From Bacteroidia bacterium (GTDB taxonomy: Bacteria; Bacteroidota; Bacteroidia; Flavobacteriales; Flavobacteriaceae): a DNA stretch of 47,117 bases. The notes under the pieces were generated by a model. It was given only the letters and a program-made list of their open reading frames with translations, had not been told where the DNA came from and made no database searches. Positions within the stretch are counted from its first letter, which is position 1; every line of letters begins with the position of its first letter. This document shows, one piece after another, positions 1 to 9,000 of this stretch. A program made the translations under genes and the position numbers. The stretch spans positions 1 to 47,117 of the forward strand of contig JAUIKY010000029.1 of assembly GCA_030430535.1 (NCBI GenBank). The letters run 5' to 3'.

Positions 1-959
1 AATATTTTTACCGCCTCTGCTCTATTTTCTGGCTCATCCAACCATTTACCGGCTCTAATCAATGCTTTGGTAACGGCTACAGCTGTATTTGGATAATCTT
101 CAACAAACTTTTTGGTCATTACAAATACTTTTTCTGGGTTGTTTTTCCAGATGTCGTAGTTAGTTGTTACTGGCACACCAATACCTTTAAAAACAGCTTG
201 TTGGTTCCAAGGCTCTCCAACACAGTAACCATAAATGGTACCTGCTTCAAGTGTTGCTGGCATTTGTGGCGGAGGTGTTACCGATAATAACACTTCTGCA
301 TCAATTTGTCCCTGTACGTTTTCAGCAGTGTACATTCCTGGGTGAATACCTGCAGCAGCCAACCAATATCTAATTTCGTAATTATGCGTTGATACCGGAA
401 ACACCATTCCCATTTTGAAGGCTTTACCGCTGTTTTTATACTCTTGGATTACCGGTTTTAAAGCATCTGCTTTTATCGGGTGAATTGGTTTTCCATTCTC
501 GTCGGCAGGTACATTAGGTTTCATTTTAGACCAAACATCGTTTGAAACCGTAATACCGTTACCATTTAAATCCATTGAAAACGGCGTAACCAATTGTGCT
601 TGTCGTCCAAATCCAGCTCCAGCTGCTATAGGCTGACCGGCTAACATATGCGAACCGTCCAACTGACCATCAATAACACGGTCTAATACATTTTTCCAGT
701 TTGATTGTGCTTCAACAGAAACGAACAAACCTTCATCTTCAAAAAATCCTTTTTCTTTGGCAATGGCTAAAGGGGCCATATCGGTCAATTTGATAAAACC
801 AAATGTTAATTGTGGCTTTTCAATATCCAATGTTTTTGTTTTTGACGTTTCGGCAACCACATTTTCGGCAACGTCCTTCTTTTTTTCTTTTCCGCCGCAA
901 GCAAAAAGTAAAGCTGCTACGGGTAAAATCCAAGTTGTTCTTTTAAGTAGAGATTTCAT
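1..959 (-). CDS. nrtA: Nitrate ABC transporter substrate-binding lipoprotein (NrtA-like), 3' end outside window
   Basis: The minus-strand frame opens at an ATG at 957-959 and runs off the left edge, giving 319 visible residues. The protein starts with a lipoprotein signal (lysine/arginine-rich start, hydrophobic stretch, lipobox ending ALLFAC), so it should be a lipid-anchored binding protein. The mature part resembles the NrtA/CmpA family: '[19 protein letters not shown]', '[15 protein letters not shown]', '[14 protein letters not shown]' and a C-terminal 'KWLDEPENR' segment. Family knowledge: NrtA binds nitrate or nitrite for an NrtBC(D) ABC importer. The remaining transporter genes would lie left of the window. 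Its promoter carries the palindrome shared with the globin and FNR-like genes. A nitrate rather than bicarbonate ligand is inferred from the neighbouring nap and nrf genes. Confidence 0.85.
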   Translation of the reverse strand, partial: MKSLLKRTTWILPVAALLFACGGKEKKKDVAENVVAETSKTKTLDIEKPQLTFGFIKLTDMAPLAIAKEKGFFEDEGLFVSVEAQSNWKNVLDRVIDGQLDGSHMLAGQPIAAGAGFGRQAQLVTPFSMDLNGNGITVSNDVWSKMKPNVPADENGKPIHPIKADALKPVIQEYKNSGKAFKMGMVFPVSTHNYEIRYWLAAAGIHPGMYTAENVQGQIDAEVLLSVTPPPQMPATLEAGTIYGYCVGEPWNQQAVFKGIGVPVTTNYDIWKNNPEKVFVMTKKFVEDYPNTAVAVTKALIRAGKWLDEPENRAEAVKI

Positions 960-982
960 ATTTATTGTTTTTAGTTTCAATT

Positions 983-1012
983 AAGTAGTAATACTTATTT
1001 TTGACAAAGATA
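983..1012 (-). promoter_or_regulatory. nrtA promoter -7 box with FNR-like palindrome
   Basis: On the minus strand a TATCTTTG box (plus-strand 1005-1012) matches the Bacteroidota -7 consensus TAnnTTTG exactly. Eight bases further towards nrtA lies AAGTAGTAATACTT (983-996), one mismatch from the perfect palindrome found before the globin gene. The -7 to palindrome spacing is the same as at the globin gene. The position near the transcription start suggests repression or start-site control, but the sign is not known. Confidence 0.55.
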
Positions 1013-1160
1013 TACGTAGAACAAGTTCTATTATATGGTAATGCACATGTGCACACCTCTTTTTACAACACATTAAAACCTGCCAAAACACATAAAACAC
1101 ACGCAAACAACTGAAGTACAACATTTTAAAATCACAAAAAGGATACTTAAGAATAAAAAA

Positions 1161-1181
1161 AACACCTAAGTATTAGGTGTT
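1161..1181. terminator. Bidirectional rho-independent terminator
   Basis: AACACCTAA and TTAGGTGTT form a 9-bp stem around a 3-base loop, with an A run on the left and a T run on the right, so it can act in both directions. On the minus strand it would end the transcript of the cytochrome/reductase genes before nrtA. Confidence 0.8.
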
Positions 1182-1284
1182 TTTTTAGTGGCAAACCACA
1201 AATTTCTATCTATTTACTGTAATAATATTAATTAAAACATACTTTATTCCACACAAACTACGTATAAACCAACCTCAATGCGTA

Positions 1285-1995
1285 TTATTTGTCTTCAAAC
1301 TGTTTTAGCCATTCCAATTCTGATAGCGCAGTATATTTTTTATCGGTACCGAACGGGTCTTCACCTCCTTTAAAGTAACCGTCAATTAATTTTAAGGGAA
1401 TAGTATCCTTCATGGCAACGGGCACTTCATACCTATGATTACCATGAAAGTCGTGACACTGTATGCAGGTAGTCCATTGTTCATTGGCGATTAGTGTAAC
1501 GTGAGGCACATCCAACGGATCATTTTCCACACTTAAATCTTGATGGCAGTTCATACAATAGTTGATGGATGCCACCGAAACGCGCTCCCCATGATGCTCA
1601 GAATGGCAAGTTATGCAGGTTGTGGCATCTATTTCCTTTATGGCATCACTAAACCGGGGTTCCGAAAAACGGTAAGTGGGGTGCCGGTCGTTTGGGCGGT
1701 CGTGGCATTGCAAACAATTATCGACCGTTACATCTTGGGTTCCAAAATCAACACTATGCTCCCTAGCGCCTACGGCATGCGACATATTGGATTGGATTTG
1801 CTGTAGTAGATTCCCTTTGGCATCGGCATGACACGTTACACACGATAATTCTTCGTGCCCTGTATTCATGGGGCCTATGGAAACATACTGCTCTGCGGCG
1901 TCCAAAGTGAACACATAAAACATGGTGATTCCTAAGACCAAGCCCAAGATGCCTCCTAAAAACTGCCTTTTACGTAACGGACTAACTTTAAACAT
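1285..1995 (-). CDS. Membrane-anchored pentaheme cytochrome c
   Basis: The protein has 236 residues. An N-terminal membrane anchor (about residues 12-32, GILGLVLGITMFYVFTL) is followed by a periplasmic part with five CxxCH heme sites: CVTCH, CLQCH, CITCH, CMNCH and CIQCH. Many extra histidines could act as distal ligands. It looks like the broad cytochrome c3/NapC-NirT-like electron carriers but I cannot place it in a named family. It is the last gene of a run that also has an Fe-S flavoprotein reductase (12 bp away) and a small membrane b-type cytochrome. A role in moving electrons between membrane and periplasm is inferred; the partner is unknown. Confidence 0.75.
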   Translation of the reverse strand: MFKVSPLRKRQFLGGILGLVLGITMFYVFTLDAAEQYVSIGPMNTGHEELSCVTCHADAKGNLLQQIQSNMSHAVGAREHSVDFGTQDVTVDNCLQCHDRPNDRHPTYRFSEPRFSDAIKEIDATTCITCHSEHHGERVSVASINYCMNCHQDLSVENDPLDVPHVTLIANEQWTTCIQCHDFHGNHRYEVPVAMKDTIPLKLIDGYFKGGEDPFGTDKKYTALSELEWLKQFEDK

Positions 1996-2007
1996 TTAAA
2001 ACTTCAT

Positions 2008-3036
2008 TTATATTTCTAACACCACTTTTTCGCTTGCTGGATAACTAATACAAGTCAGTATAGCTCCGCTAGCCACCTCACTTTCTGGGAGGAAATGGCC
2101 ATCGGTCATTTCCACTTCACCTTCAACGCACTTAGCCTTACATGTAGAACACATTCCGGACCTGCAAGAGTATGGAATAACAATATTTTCAGACATAGCG
2201 GCCTGTAAAATAGATTTATCGCCGCGCACCTGAAGCTGGTGCTTTTCGCCCTCAAAGCTCAAAGTAACTTCACTGAGGAAGTTTTTTCCAGAAAGTTTTG
2301 CTACTGCCGGTTTAAACACTTCTACCTTTATTTTATCCCTTGAAATGCCGCTCTCCCCTAAAATGCTTTTTATGCTCTCCATATATCCAAATGGGCCACA
2401 AATCATATACTGGTAATCTTTATATTCCAAATGGTGCTTATGAAAAATTTTATCGATCAATGATTTGGTGGCCAAACCAGGGTGATAGTTTTCTTTACTG
2501 GTTTTTACGGCAGAAATAATATGTTCGGCAAAAAACCGTTCAGAATACTTAGTTTCCAATGATTTTATTTCATCATGAAAAATGATGGAATCCATATTTT
2601 GGTTCGCATATATCAGCAACACTTTTGAATTGGGTTCTTCAGACAAAATTGATTTCAGAATTGAAAAAATCGGAGTTACCCCGCTTCCTCCAGCAAAGAG
2701 CACATATTGTTTGCTTTCCTTAGGGTTGGGATCCACACAAAAAGAACCGGCAGGGTCATCGACCACCAACTTATCGCCCACTTTTAAAAAATCGTGCACG
2801 TAGTTTGATACCAATCCATTTTCAACACGTTTAATGGTTACTTTTAAATCTTTATCGGTAAACGGGTTGCTACTGAAAGAATACGCCCGCTTGTGCACCA
2901 TTTTATCTATGGGCACATGCAGCGTTAAAAACTGCCCAGGTTTGTATTTTATTTTTCTGAAGAAATTGCCATTCTTAAAACAGATACTTACCGCATCTTC
3001 AGTCTCCTTAATTATATTTTTTATTTGCAGTTTCAT
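2008..3036 (-). CDS. FAD/NAD(P)H oxidoreductase with C-terminal plant-type 2Fe-2S ferredoxin domain
   Basis: The protein has 342 residues and the domain order of PaaE/Hcr-type reductases. RAYSFSSNP at about 50-58 is the FAD-binding RxYS motif, GGSGVTPIFS near 115 is the NAD(P)-binding loop, and CGPFGYM lies near 213. The C-terminus has the plant-type ferredoxin pattern C291-x4-C296-x2-C299-x29-C329. The family moves electrons from NAD(P)H through FAD and 2Fe-2S to a partner protein. The neighbours offer two plausible partners: the single-domain globin upstream, making a split flavohemoglobin-like NO-detoxifying pair, or the adjacent membrane cytochrome. No signal peptide is visible, so it should be cytoplasmic. 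Confidence 0.85.
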   Translation of the reverse strand: MKLQIKNIIKETEDAVSICFKNGNFFRKIKYKPGQFLTLHVPIDKMVHKRAYSFSSNPFTDKDLKVTIKRVENGLVSNYVHDFLKVGDKLVVDDPAGSFCVDPNPKESKQYVLFAGGSGVTPIFSILKSILSEEPNSKVLLIYANQNMDSIIFHDEIKSLETKYSERFFAEHIISAVKTSKENYHPGLATKSLIDKIFHKHHLEYKDYQYMICGPFGYMESIKSILGESGISRDKIKVEVFKPAVAKLSGKNFLSEVTLSFEGEKHQLQVRGDKSILQAAMSENIVIPYSCRSGMCSTCKAKCVEGEVEMTDGHFLPESEVASGAILTCISYPASEKVVLEI

Positions 3037-3044
3037 ATCCTATT

Positions 3045-3524
3045 CTATTTGTAGTAAAACACCACAGCGACATGGAATACCAACATGATTGAAATGATGA
3101 TTGATAAAGCCACATGTGCTATCATCCAGCCTTTAAACAAGGTGTCGCTGTTATTTTTTATAATGTCCAAATTGAAGTAGCCTAACAAGGTATTGGAAAA
3201 GAAGATATACGACAGCAACAACAAATACCCATACCCCATAGCCATACTATGGATATAAAACAGCAAGGGACTTATAGCCCCTAACCATTTGTGTATTGTT
3301 AACATTGTCATGGCTTTGGTGCGCCATTTTTTAACCACCCTCGTGAGCGTTAAAACCCACTGGAAAGCAATAAACAAAGCCAAGCCCAACCCAGACCAAC
3401 GTTTATACATTTCATCCTGCTGGAGCTCATACAACCAGTTCCATTGTAATGCCAAGAAAAATTGTAGAAAGAATGCCGTAAGCAACACCAACCCAATAAG
3501 AGTAGTTTTACTACTTAATACCAT
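3045..3524 (-). CDS. Small four-helix membrane protein, probable b-type cytochrome
   Basis: The protein has 159 residues and four predicted membrane helices (about 8-28, 44-62, 84-112 and 133-157). Histidines in or next to the helices (TIHKWLG, FYIHSMA, IAHVALS, LVFHVAVV) could bind two b hemes, as in cytochrome b561 or ferric reductase-like proteins. No family is recognised with certainty. It lies 8 bp before the Fe-S flavoprotein reductase gene and is probably co-transcribed with it and the pentaheme cytochrome. Together the three could link cytoplasmic NAD(P)H to the periplasm across the membrane; this is inference. Confidence 0.55.
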   Translation of the reverse strand: MVLSSKTTLIGLVLLTAFFLQFFLALQWNWLYELQQDEMYKRWSGLGLALFIAFQWVLTLTRVVKKWRTKAMTMLTIHKWLGAISPLLFYIHSMAMGYGYLLLLSYIFFSNTLLGYFNLDIIKNNSDTLFKGWMIAHVALSIIISIMLVFHVAVVFYYK

Positions 3525-3596
3525 ATAGTTTTAAGTTTCAAGTGAAGAAATTAAAATTTCCGTTTCGTGAATTTGAGCTACAATAATTTCAGTGAA

Positions 3597-4406
3597 TTAT
3601 TTAGCCACCACCAAGTGCTTCATGGTTTCATACGAAGACAGTTTCTTTACACTGTCCAGAAAGACTTCCGCGCTTGGCAAATAATTACCTTCCTCTGGCC
3701 ACTTATTACCTATTTCTGGTTTCTCGCTTTCTTTAAAAGCGGCCACTTCATCCAGATACTCCATATAAATATCTACAGTGCCTTTGGCATACGAACTCAA
3801 CACCTCAACCGTTTCTTTATAAGACAACGAATCTTTAGGGTACTGCCAAGTGGTCGCGCCCATAACATCGCCCAATTTCCAATCAGACTTAGTGGTTTGC
3901 GGATGATTGTTATGGCAAGTTACGCAGGCATCTGCACTAGCCAAATCAGCAAACATCGCGGTATGCAATTTCTGCTCTTCGTCATAGAAAAATTGTGGTT
4001 TTTGGTCTTTTTTTATCTGTTTGAACAAATCGGCCTGCTTGCCTTCAAATTTATTTGCGGCGTTCACCGGGAAATCCGACCCCAAATACAATCCTAACGG
4101 CACGGGACTTTTACGAATACTAGTGGCTACACCCCTTAAAAACAGAGCCGGCAGAGGGCCAGCCTCCACATTGTCTTTTCTCCAATCTTCGTCAAATTTC
4201 ATGCCTTGCAATTTGCCTTTACCCACAATGGCCTTAGTGTAGAGCGTTCTGGTTACATCATTCTCCTTTGCGACCATTTCCAAAACCTCTTCAACCGAAA
4301 ACACATTTTCTGAACCAACTGTTTCTGATTTTTCTTCAGGCACACCCCCGCAAGAGTTTAAAACTAACGCAAAGGCCACCAACATAATATTTATAACGTT
4401 TTTCAT
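3597..4406 (-). CDS. DUF3365 (Tll0287-like) heme lipoprotein
   Basis: The longest frame opens at 4481 but overlaps the globin gene. The ATG at 4404-4406 is preferred because it starts directly with a lipoprotein signal (MKNVINIMLVAFALVLNSC), giving 269 residues. The mature part resembles Tll0287-like/DUF3365 domains: 'GKGKLQGMKFDEDWR', 'NAANKFEGKQADLF' and a single heme site CVTCHNNHPQT near the end of the domain. Family knowledge: these domains are single-heme sensor-like modules, often outside the membrane. Here the domain stands alone without a kinase. It lies 20 bp after the globin gene and is probably in the same transcript. A role in binding or sensing NO, O2 or redox state is a guess. 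Confidence 0.7.
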   Translation of the reverse strand: MKNVINIMLVAFALVLNSCGGVPEEKSETVGSENVFSVEEVLEMVAKENDVTRTLYTKAIVGKGKLQGMKFDEDWRKDNVEAGPLPALFLRGVATSIRKSPVPLGLYLGSDFPVNAANKFEGKQADLFKQIKKDQKPQFFYDEEQKLHTAMFADLASADACVTCHNNHPQTTKSDWKLGDVMGATTWQYPKDSLSYKETVEVLSSYAKGTVDIYMEYLDEVAAFKESEKPEIGNKWPEEGNYLPSAEVFLDSVKKLSSYETMKHLVVAK

Positions 4407-4426
4407 ATTTCTTAAATTTTTAATGG

Positions 4427-4840
4427 TTAATAAGATGCTTTTATCATCACTCCCGACATTACGCCATAAACATTGGCCCAAGCCCCTTTAACTTCCGGGG
4501 TAAAATCATCTCCCAAACCGGCCTCCAAAGTACCTAACAATGCCGCCCCAACAGTATCGTAATGAGACTCCTTTACATTATAGGCCACATGGCGCTTGCC
4601 TAAATCCTGCAACACGGGAATCAATGCATCCAAATTACTTAAACCGGCTACTGCGGCTGCCAACATGGTCATCAATTTATTGCCCTGCTCCTTCATGGCT
4701 TCAGTACTATTGGGAAACAATTGTTTTAATTTGGGGTCGAGCTCAAATAATTTTGAATAGAATATTTCTGCTGCCGTTGGCGCAATAGGTTTTACTTTTT
4801 CAAATGATTCTTGTACTAAGGTGATGGTTTTTGCCTCCAT
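4427..4840 (-). CDS. Single-domain bacterial globin
   Basis: The protein has 137 residues, a normal length for Vitreoscilla-type globins. Key positions are visible: Tyr28 (B10, in EIFYSKLFELDP), the LFP turn at 41-43 with the CD-corner Phe, Gln52 (E7, EQGNKL) and the proximal His84 (F8, GKRHVAY). The Tyr-B10/Gln-E7 pocket is typical of globins with NO-dioxygenase or O2-delivery activity. It has no attached reductase domain, but an Fe-S/FAD reductase gene lies three genes downstream in the same direction. Its promoter has a perfect 18-bp palindrome. Given the nearby nitrite reductase and nitric oxide reductase genes, NO protection is the most likely role. Confidence 0.9.
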   Translation of the reverse strand: MEAKTITLVQESFEKVKPIAPTAAEIFYSKLFELDPKLKQLFPNSTEAMKEQGNKLMTMLAAAVAGLSNLDALIPVLQDLGKRHVAYNVKESHYDTVGAALLGTLEAGLGDDFTPEVKGAWANVYGVMSGVMIKASY

Positions 4841-4871
4841 AAATAATAAGGTTTAATTTAAATTCCTACTA

Positions 4872-4903
4872 TTAAGTATTAATACTTAACTGAAGCAAAA
4901 TTA
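4872..4903 (-). promoter_or_regulatory. Globin promoter: -7 box and perfect palindrome
   Basis: The palindrome TTAAGTATTAATACTTAA (4872-4889) is perfect over 18 bp. Its core, AAGTA-N4-TACTT, has the 5-4-5 geometry of CRP/FNR-family sites. A TAATTTTG box on the minus strand (plus-strand 4896-4903) fits TAnnTTTG and lies 8 bases from the core palindrome, the same spacing as at nrtA. Confidence 0.6.
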
Positions 4904-5038
4904 AATGACGCTTAGTTAATTTAGAATGGTATATTACAGTACGAAATATTTTTTTTGACATCTTATTTACTGCCAAAAACCATAAAAGTTTTAAGACCTT
5001 AAGAAAACATGTGGCCAAGTCTTGTAAAAACAAAAAAA

Positions 5039-5060
5039 CCATACGTATTTCTACGTATGG
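5039..5060 (-). terminator. Terminator of the FNR-like regulator gene
   Basis: CCATACGTA and TACGTATGG form a perfect 9-bp stem with a 4-base loop. On the minus strand it is followed by a run of seven T, about 40 bp after the stop of the regulator gene. Confidence 0.85.
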
Positions 5061-5100
5061 CTCAAAAGAAAAATTAACTTAAAAAAGAAGTTTAAGCGGG

Positions 5101-5859
5101 CTAACTATCTAAAAAAAAGTTGTGCTCACTAATTTCATTCTTAAGAAGTTGAATGTCGTTAATACCTATTTTCTTTCCTTTTGTTACAATAAGCTTTTCC
5201 TTTTTCAGTGCCGAAAACACTCTAATAACCTGCTCTTCGGTTGTTCCGGCATATTCTGCATATTCTCGTCTACTCAACGATACATCTAAAAAGCCCTTAT
5301 TGCTACCAAATTTTCTATTGATGTACAATAGAGTATCAATAACACGCTCGCGTACCGCCATTTGAGAAATTGACTTTACTTTTGATTCGCTCTTGTTCAA
5401 TTCGTTAGCATAAAATAGCATTAAATCGTAAGCGAATTTAGGGTTGCTTTGAAGGGCATTTTGAAGATAAACCTTCGAGAAATAGCACAATACGCTATCT
5501 TCTAACGCCACAGCCCCAATAGAGTAGTATTCTTCGGTTCCGAAACCACGATGCCCAATTATTTCACCTTCTTTAGCAAAACGAACAATCTGCTCCCTAC
5601 CATTTATTCCTGTTCTAAACACTTTAACCTTACCCTTAAGCACAAAGAACAAACCATTTACAGGAGCACCTTCAATAATGAACTGCTGTCCCTTTTTGCA
5701 ACGCAAATTGTTTTTTTCCACATCCAAACCGCTTTCTTCCAACGAAACCAAATTCCTCTTTATTAAGCAGTTGCTATTTTCGCAAACATCACAAGTCACC
5801 TCAAAAGAATTGCGCTTTCGGGTGGCAGAAGAAACAGTATGTAAACGGGTTGCTTGCAA
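5101..5859 (-). CDS. fnr: FNR-type Crp-family regulator with probable 4Fe-4S cysteines
   Basis: The protein has 252 residues (E. coli FNR has 250). No ATG fits; the frame opens at a TTG at 5859 just after an in-frame TAA, and a GTG at residue 21 is the only near alternative. The cysteines Cys23, Cys26, Cys31 (CDVCENSNC) and Cys125 copy the arrangement of E. coli FNR (20, 23, 29, 122), including the 102-residue distance from first to last, so an oxygen-labile 4Fe-4S cluster is likely. Cys54 is additional. The cyclic-nucleotide-like barrel covers about 50-150. The C-terminal helix-turn-helix has the recognition helix TTEEQVIRVFSAL; it keeps the Glu and Arg of FNR but not its Ser, so the DNA half-site may differ from TTGAT. 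Its own promoter carries the shared palindrome, so autoregulation is likely. Confidence 0.85.
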   Translation of the reverse strand: MQATRLHTVSSATRKRNSFEVTCDVCENSNCLIKRNLVSLEESGLDVEKNNLRCKKGQQFIIEGAPVNGLFFVLKGKVKVFRTGINGREQIVRFAKEGEIIGHRGFGTEEYYSIGAVALEDSVLCYFSKVYLQNALQSNPKFAYDLMLFYANELNKSESKVKSISQMAVRERVIDTLLYINRKFGSNKGFLDVSLSRREYAEYAGTTEEQVIRVFSALKKEKLIVTKGKKIGINDIQLLKNEISEHNFFLDS

Positions 5860-5880
5860 TTAAAGAATGATTACTTAGAG

Positions 5881-5903
5881 CAAATATAAGTATTAATACT
5901 TAT
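5881..5903 (-). promoter_or_regulatory. FNR-like gene promoter overlapping an 18-bp palindrome
   Basis: ATAAGTATTAATACTTAT (5886-5903) is a perfect 18-bp palindrome with the same AAGTA-TTAA-TACTT core as before the globin gene. The minus-strand box TATATTTG (plus-strand 5881-5888, TAnnTTTG) overlaps its edge, so binding should block or shape this promoter. A further half-site, AATACTTAT, lies at 5916-5924. Confidence 0.6.
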
Positions 5904-6032
5904 TAAATTGAACTCAATACTTATTTTTAAGGATTACATAAAAAGAGGGGGGTCATTTTCAGAGTAGCTAAAAAATGCTTTTAAAAATTCAGAAATACAC
6001 AACAGAATTATTTACAATACAAGCAAATAATA

Positions 6033-9000
6033 CTATTCGGCTAAAGTTTCCGTTCGCTTACGCTCTCTAAAAAAAGCCAAAATAGCTATCAAAACCATAA
6101 AAACCACCAACACATACACAAATGAGGGTATTGGCAATGGGTCTCCGGCGGCATAACTGTGCAAACCAGCCAAATAATAATTTACACCAAATGAGGTCAT
6201 GATAATGGACCAAAACGCAAACATACTGGCCACATTGAGCACATAAACGTTGTTCAATTTTGGCACAAACCGCAAGTGCAGCACAATGGCATAAACAATT
6301 ATGCTAATGAGCGCCCAGGTTTCTTTGGGATCCCAGGCCCAGTATCGGCCCCAAGATTCGTTGGCCCAAACGCCTCCTAAAAAAGTACCAACCGCTAAAA
6401 CGAATAAACCTATAGTCATTGCCATTTCGTTGATATAGCTAAGCTCTTTGATTTTTATTTCGATAATAGTTTTGGTTTTTGAAGTTTTAAAAATCATTAA
6501 CAGCAAGGCCATAATCCCTAAAACTGCCGATAAAGCCAATGGCGCGTAACTGCTAACAATCGTGGCCACATGAATTTTTAACCAATACGATTTTAACACC
6601 GGCATTAAGTTTGTAATTTCTGGGCTTAGCCAATCCAAATAGCTTACAAACAGCAGCGCTCCCGAAAACAAAGTGGCCAATGGCAACGAAAAATCGGATT
6701 TTCTAAAAGTTAGCAACCCACAAAAAACCAATACCCAAGCTACAAAAACCAGCATTTCGTAACCGTTGCTCCACGGTGCATGTTGGGCCACATACCAGCG
6801 CAATAAAATGTTGCCCGTAAAGCACAAAAAAGCAATGAGCACCAACAGAATAAAAATATTGTTAAGCAAAGTAAGCCACTTTTTTTTCGAGAACATTTTT
6901 AAAATGGCCAACACCAACAAACCAAAACCGAGCGTAAAAAACACCTGAAACATCCAAAAGTTAACATTAGCTTTATTATACCAAATTTCGGCTTCAATAC
7001 GCTCTGGTTCGGGAATGACCTCTGCCCCCAAAACATCCTGATATTTTTTGATATACATCAGTTTATCGTGCGCGGCTTCATAATTTCCTGTTGAAACATC
7101 TTTAAAATAGGCCGGAATGATGGTTTTTGCAAACAGCCCATCTTCTTCGGGAAAATCTGAAAAATGGTGCGTGTAACTGAACCATGTGTTATTGTCGTCA
7201 TTTTTATTCGGAAATATTTTTAGATAGTTGCCAATAAAAACATTGTAAAGAATATTGAAGCGTTCATCGATTTTGAGAACTTCTTTGTCAAATTCGTTGC
7301 GTTCTGCCGGTTTCTTTTGGTTGGCAGTTTCAGCCTGTTGGGCCAACACATAATTTCCCGATTTGTCCATTAAATCGCTAAAGGCCAAAAGGCCATTAAT
7401 CCCAAGTTCAACATCGTCTAACAAGGTTCCTGTTTTTTTTAAATCGACTTTGATTATGGGTACCCGCTGCCACACCTGAGGAAGCATATGCAAGGCCAAA
7501 AACGTTTGATTGGCGTTGAACGACAAATCGTTATAAGTAAACTTTGTTTTTCTTGAAATTTTCCTCAAAAACTCTGATGCCAGCGTATTTATTGGTTTTA
7601 TGCGACCATCTAAATCCTGCACCAAAAGCCTTCCAAAAAAATCGGCATGCAACTCATCTATTTGCTGACTTTTCAGTGCCTTTTCAATATTGATGCCTAA
7701 TGAATCTGCCGGTTTATTTGCAAAAACAGAATTGGGAATCGCAAAAAGAAATAAACACGATGCCACTACGGCACCACTTTTTAGTTTTTTTAATTTTTTA
7801 TTGATGAATTGAAAACGCGATGTTTTTCCGAAGAGCGAAAAAAACATCCCCAGCATCATCAATAAATAGCCCAGATAAGTTACCAAGGTGCCCACTCTAT
7901 CGTAGCTCACGGAAAGCACCGTTCCTTTTTCGTCGGTATCGTAACTCGCCTGAAAAAAACGGTAGCCTTTATAATCTAAAACATTGTTCATAAAAATGCG
8001 GTACGGCATGTTTTCACCGTCGTCTAAAATGGCGACTTCACTGGCATATGACGACGGACTTGATGAGCCCGGATAACGTTCCAATTGAAAATCATTAAGT
8101 TTTATGGCGAACGGCGTTTGTATGGCACCAGCACCGTAGGAAAGGGTCAACTGAAGATTGTCCATTCCGAGATGGTGATGCGTTGGCAAAAAACCTTGTC
8201 GGTATAAAATATTCAAAGGCTTTTCATGCCCGTCCACATTCACATTAACAATCAAGGCATCGTCTTTAGTTTCTTCATTGTCTTTTGGTTTTTCCGAACC
8301 GCTTACCAATTGAAATATACCTTTTTCATGATACACCAACGGCACAAACGACATATCGCCGTCGCGGTACAATGTTCTTAAAGTAACGGCCTGTAAACTG
8401 TCTTTTTTTACTTTTCCGGCTTGTTGGGTTGACATCACAAAAAACTCAAGGTTTCTGGGTGATTCCATAAAAAACGTGCCATCTTTTTCAGAAATATTTA
8501 TGATGTCTTTTTTATCAGATTCAAAACCAATTTCATGCTGGTGGCCTACCATACTTTCTACTTCACCCTTTTTTAAAAAAATACTGTTTCTGCCGTTGCC
8601 GTGCGTTATCACCATTTCTAAAATAGGCTCACCATTAGCTTCATCATTAACAACTTCCGGTACGGCATCTGCAATAAAATCGTTATACGATACTTCTATA
8701 TTTTTTCCGTTGAATTCCGTTTCGATTGAAAAATCATTGTTGCCAATTGGCGCAAACGATAGTTTCTGTTTTATGGTTTTACTTTGTGAACCATCGCTGA
8801 TATGAAGCGTTAAAAAATTAGTATCGGAAATAATTACGTTTGACGAAGCGCCTTCGCGAATGCGCATCACGCCGCCGTAAGACGCATATCGTGTAATGGC
8901 CGCACCTAAAACAATAACGATAAATGCCAAATGGAACAATAAAACAGCCCATTTTTCTTTTCGCAACAGTTTGTATTTGAAAATATTGGCCAAGAACGCG

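Larger units (their letters stand above)
960..1284. other. Intergenic region between nrtA and the pentaheme cytochrome gene (325 bp)
   Basis: This stretch holds the nrtA promoter and palindrome near its left end and a bidirectional hairpin terminator at 1161-1181. Between 1013 and 1160, and from 1182 to 1284, I see only AT-rich sequence with no convincing gene. Confidence 0.6.

Noticed and set aside
757-984. Plus-strand open frame over the nrtA start
   Set aside because: It is antisense to a clear lipoprotein gene and has no family features of its own.
1161-1181. AAGTATT inside the hairpin after the pentaheme cytochrome gene, similar to the FNR-like half-site
   Set aside because: It is the loop and stem of a bidirectional terminator; the right half TACTT is missing.
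3567-4097. Long plus-strand open frame (176 residues)
   Set aside because: It lies opposite the DUF3365 lipoprotein gene and its protein has no coherent signature.
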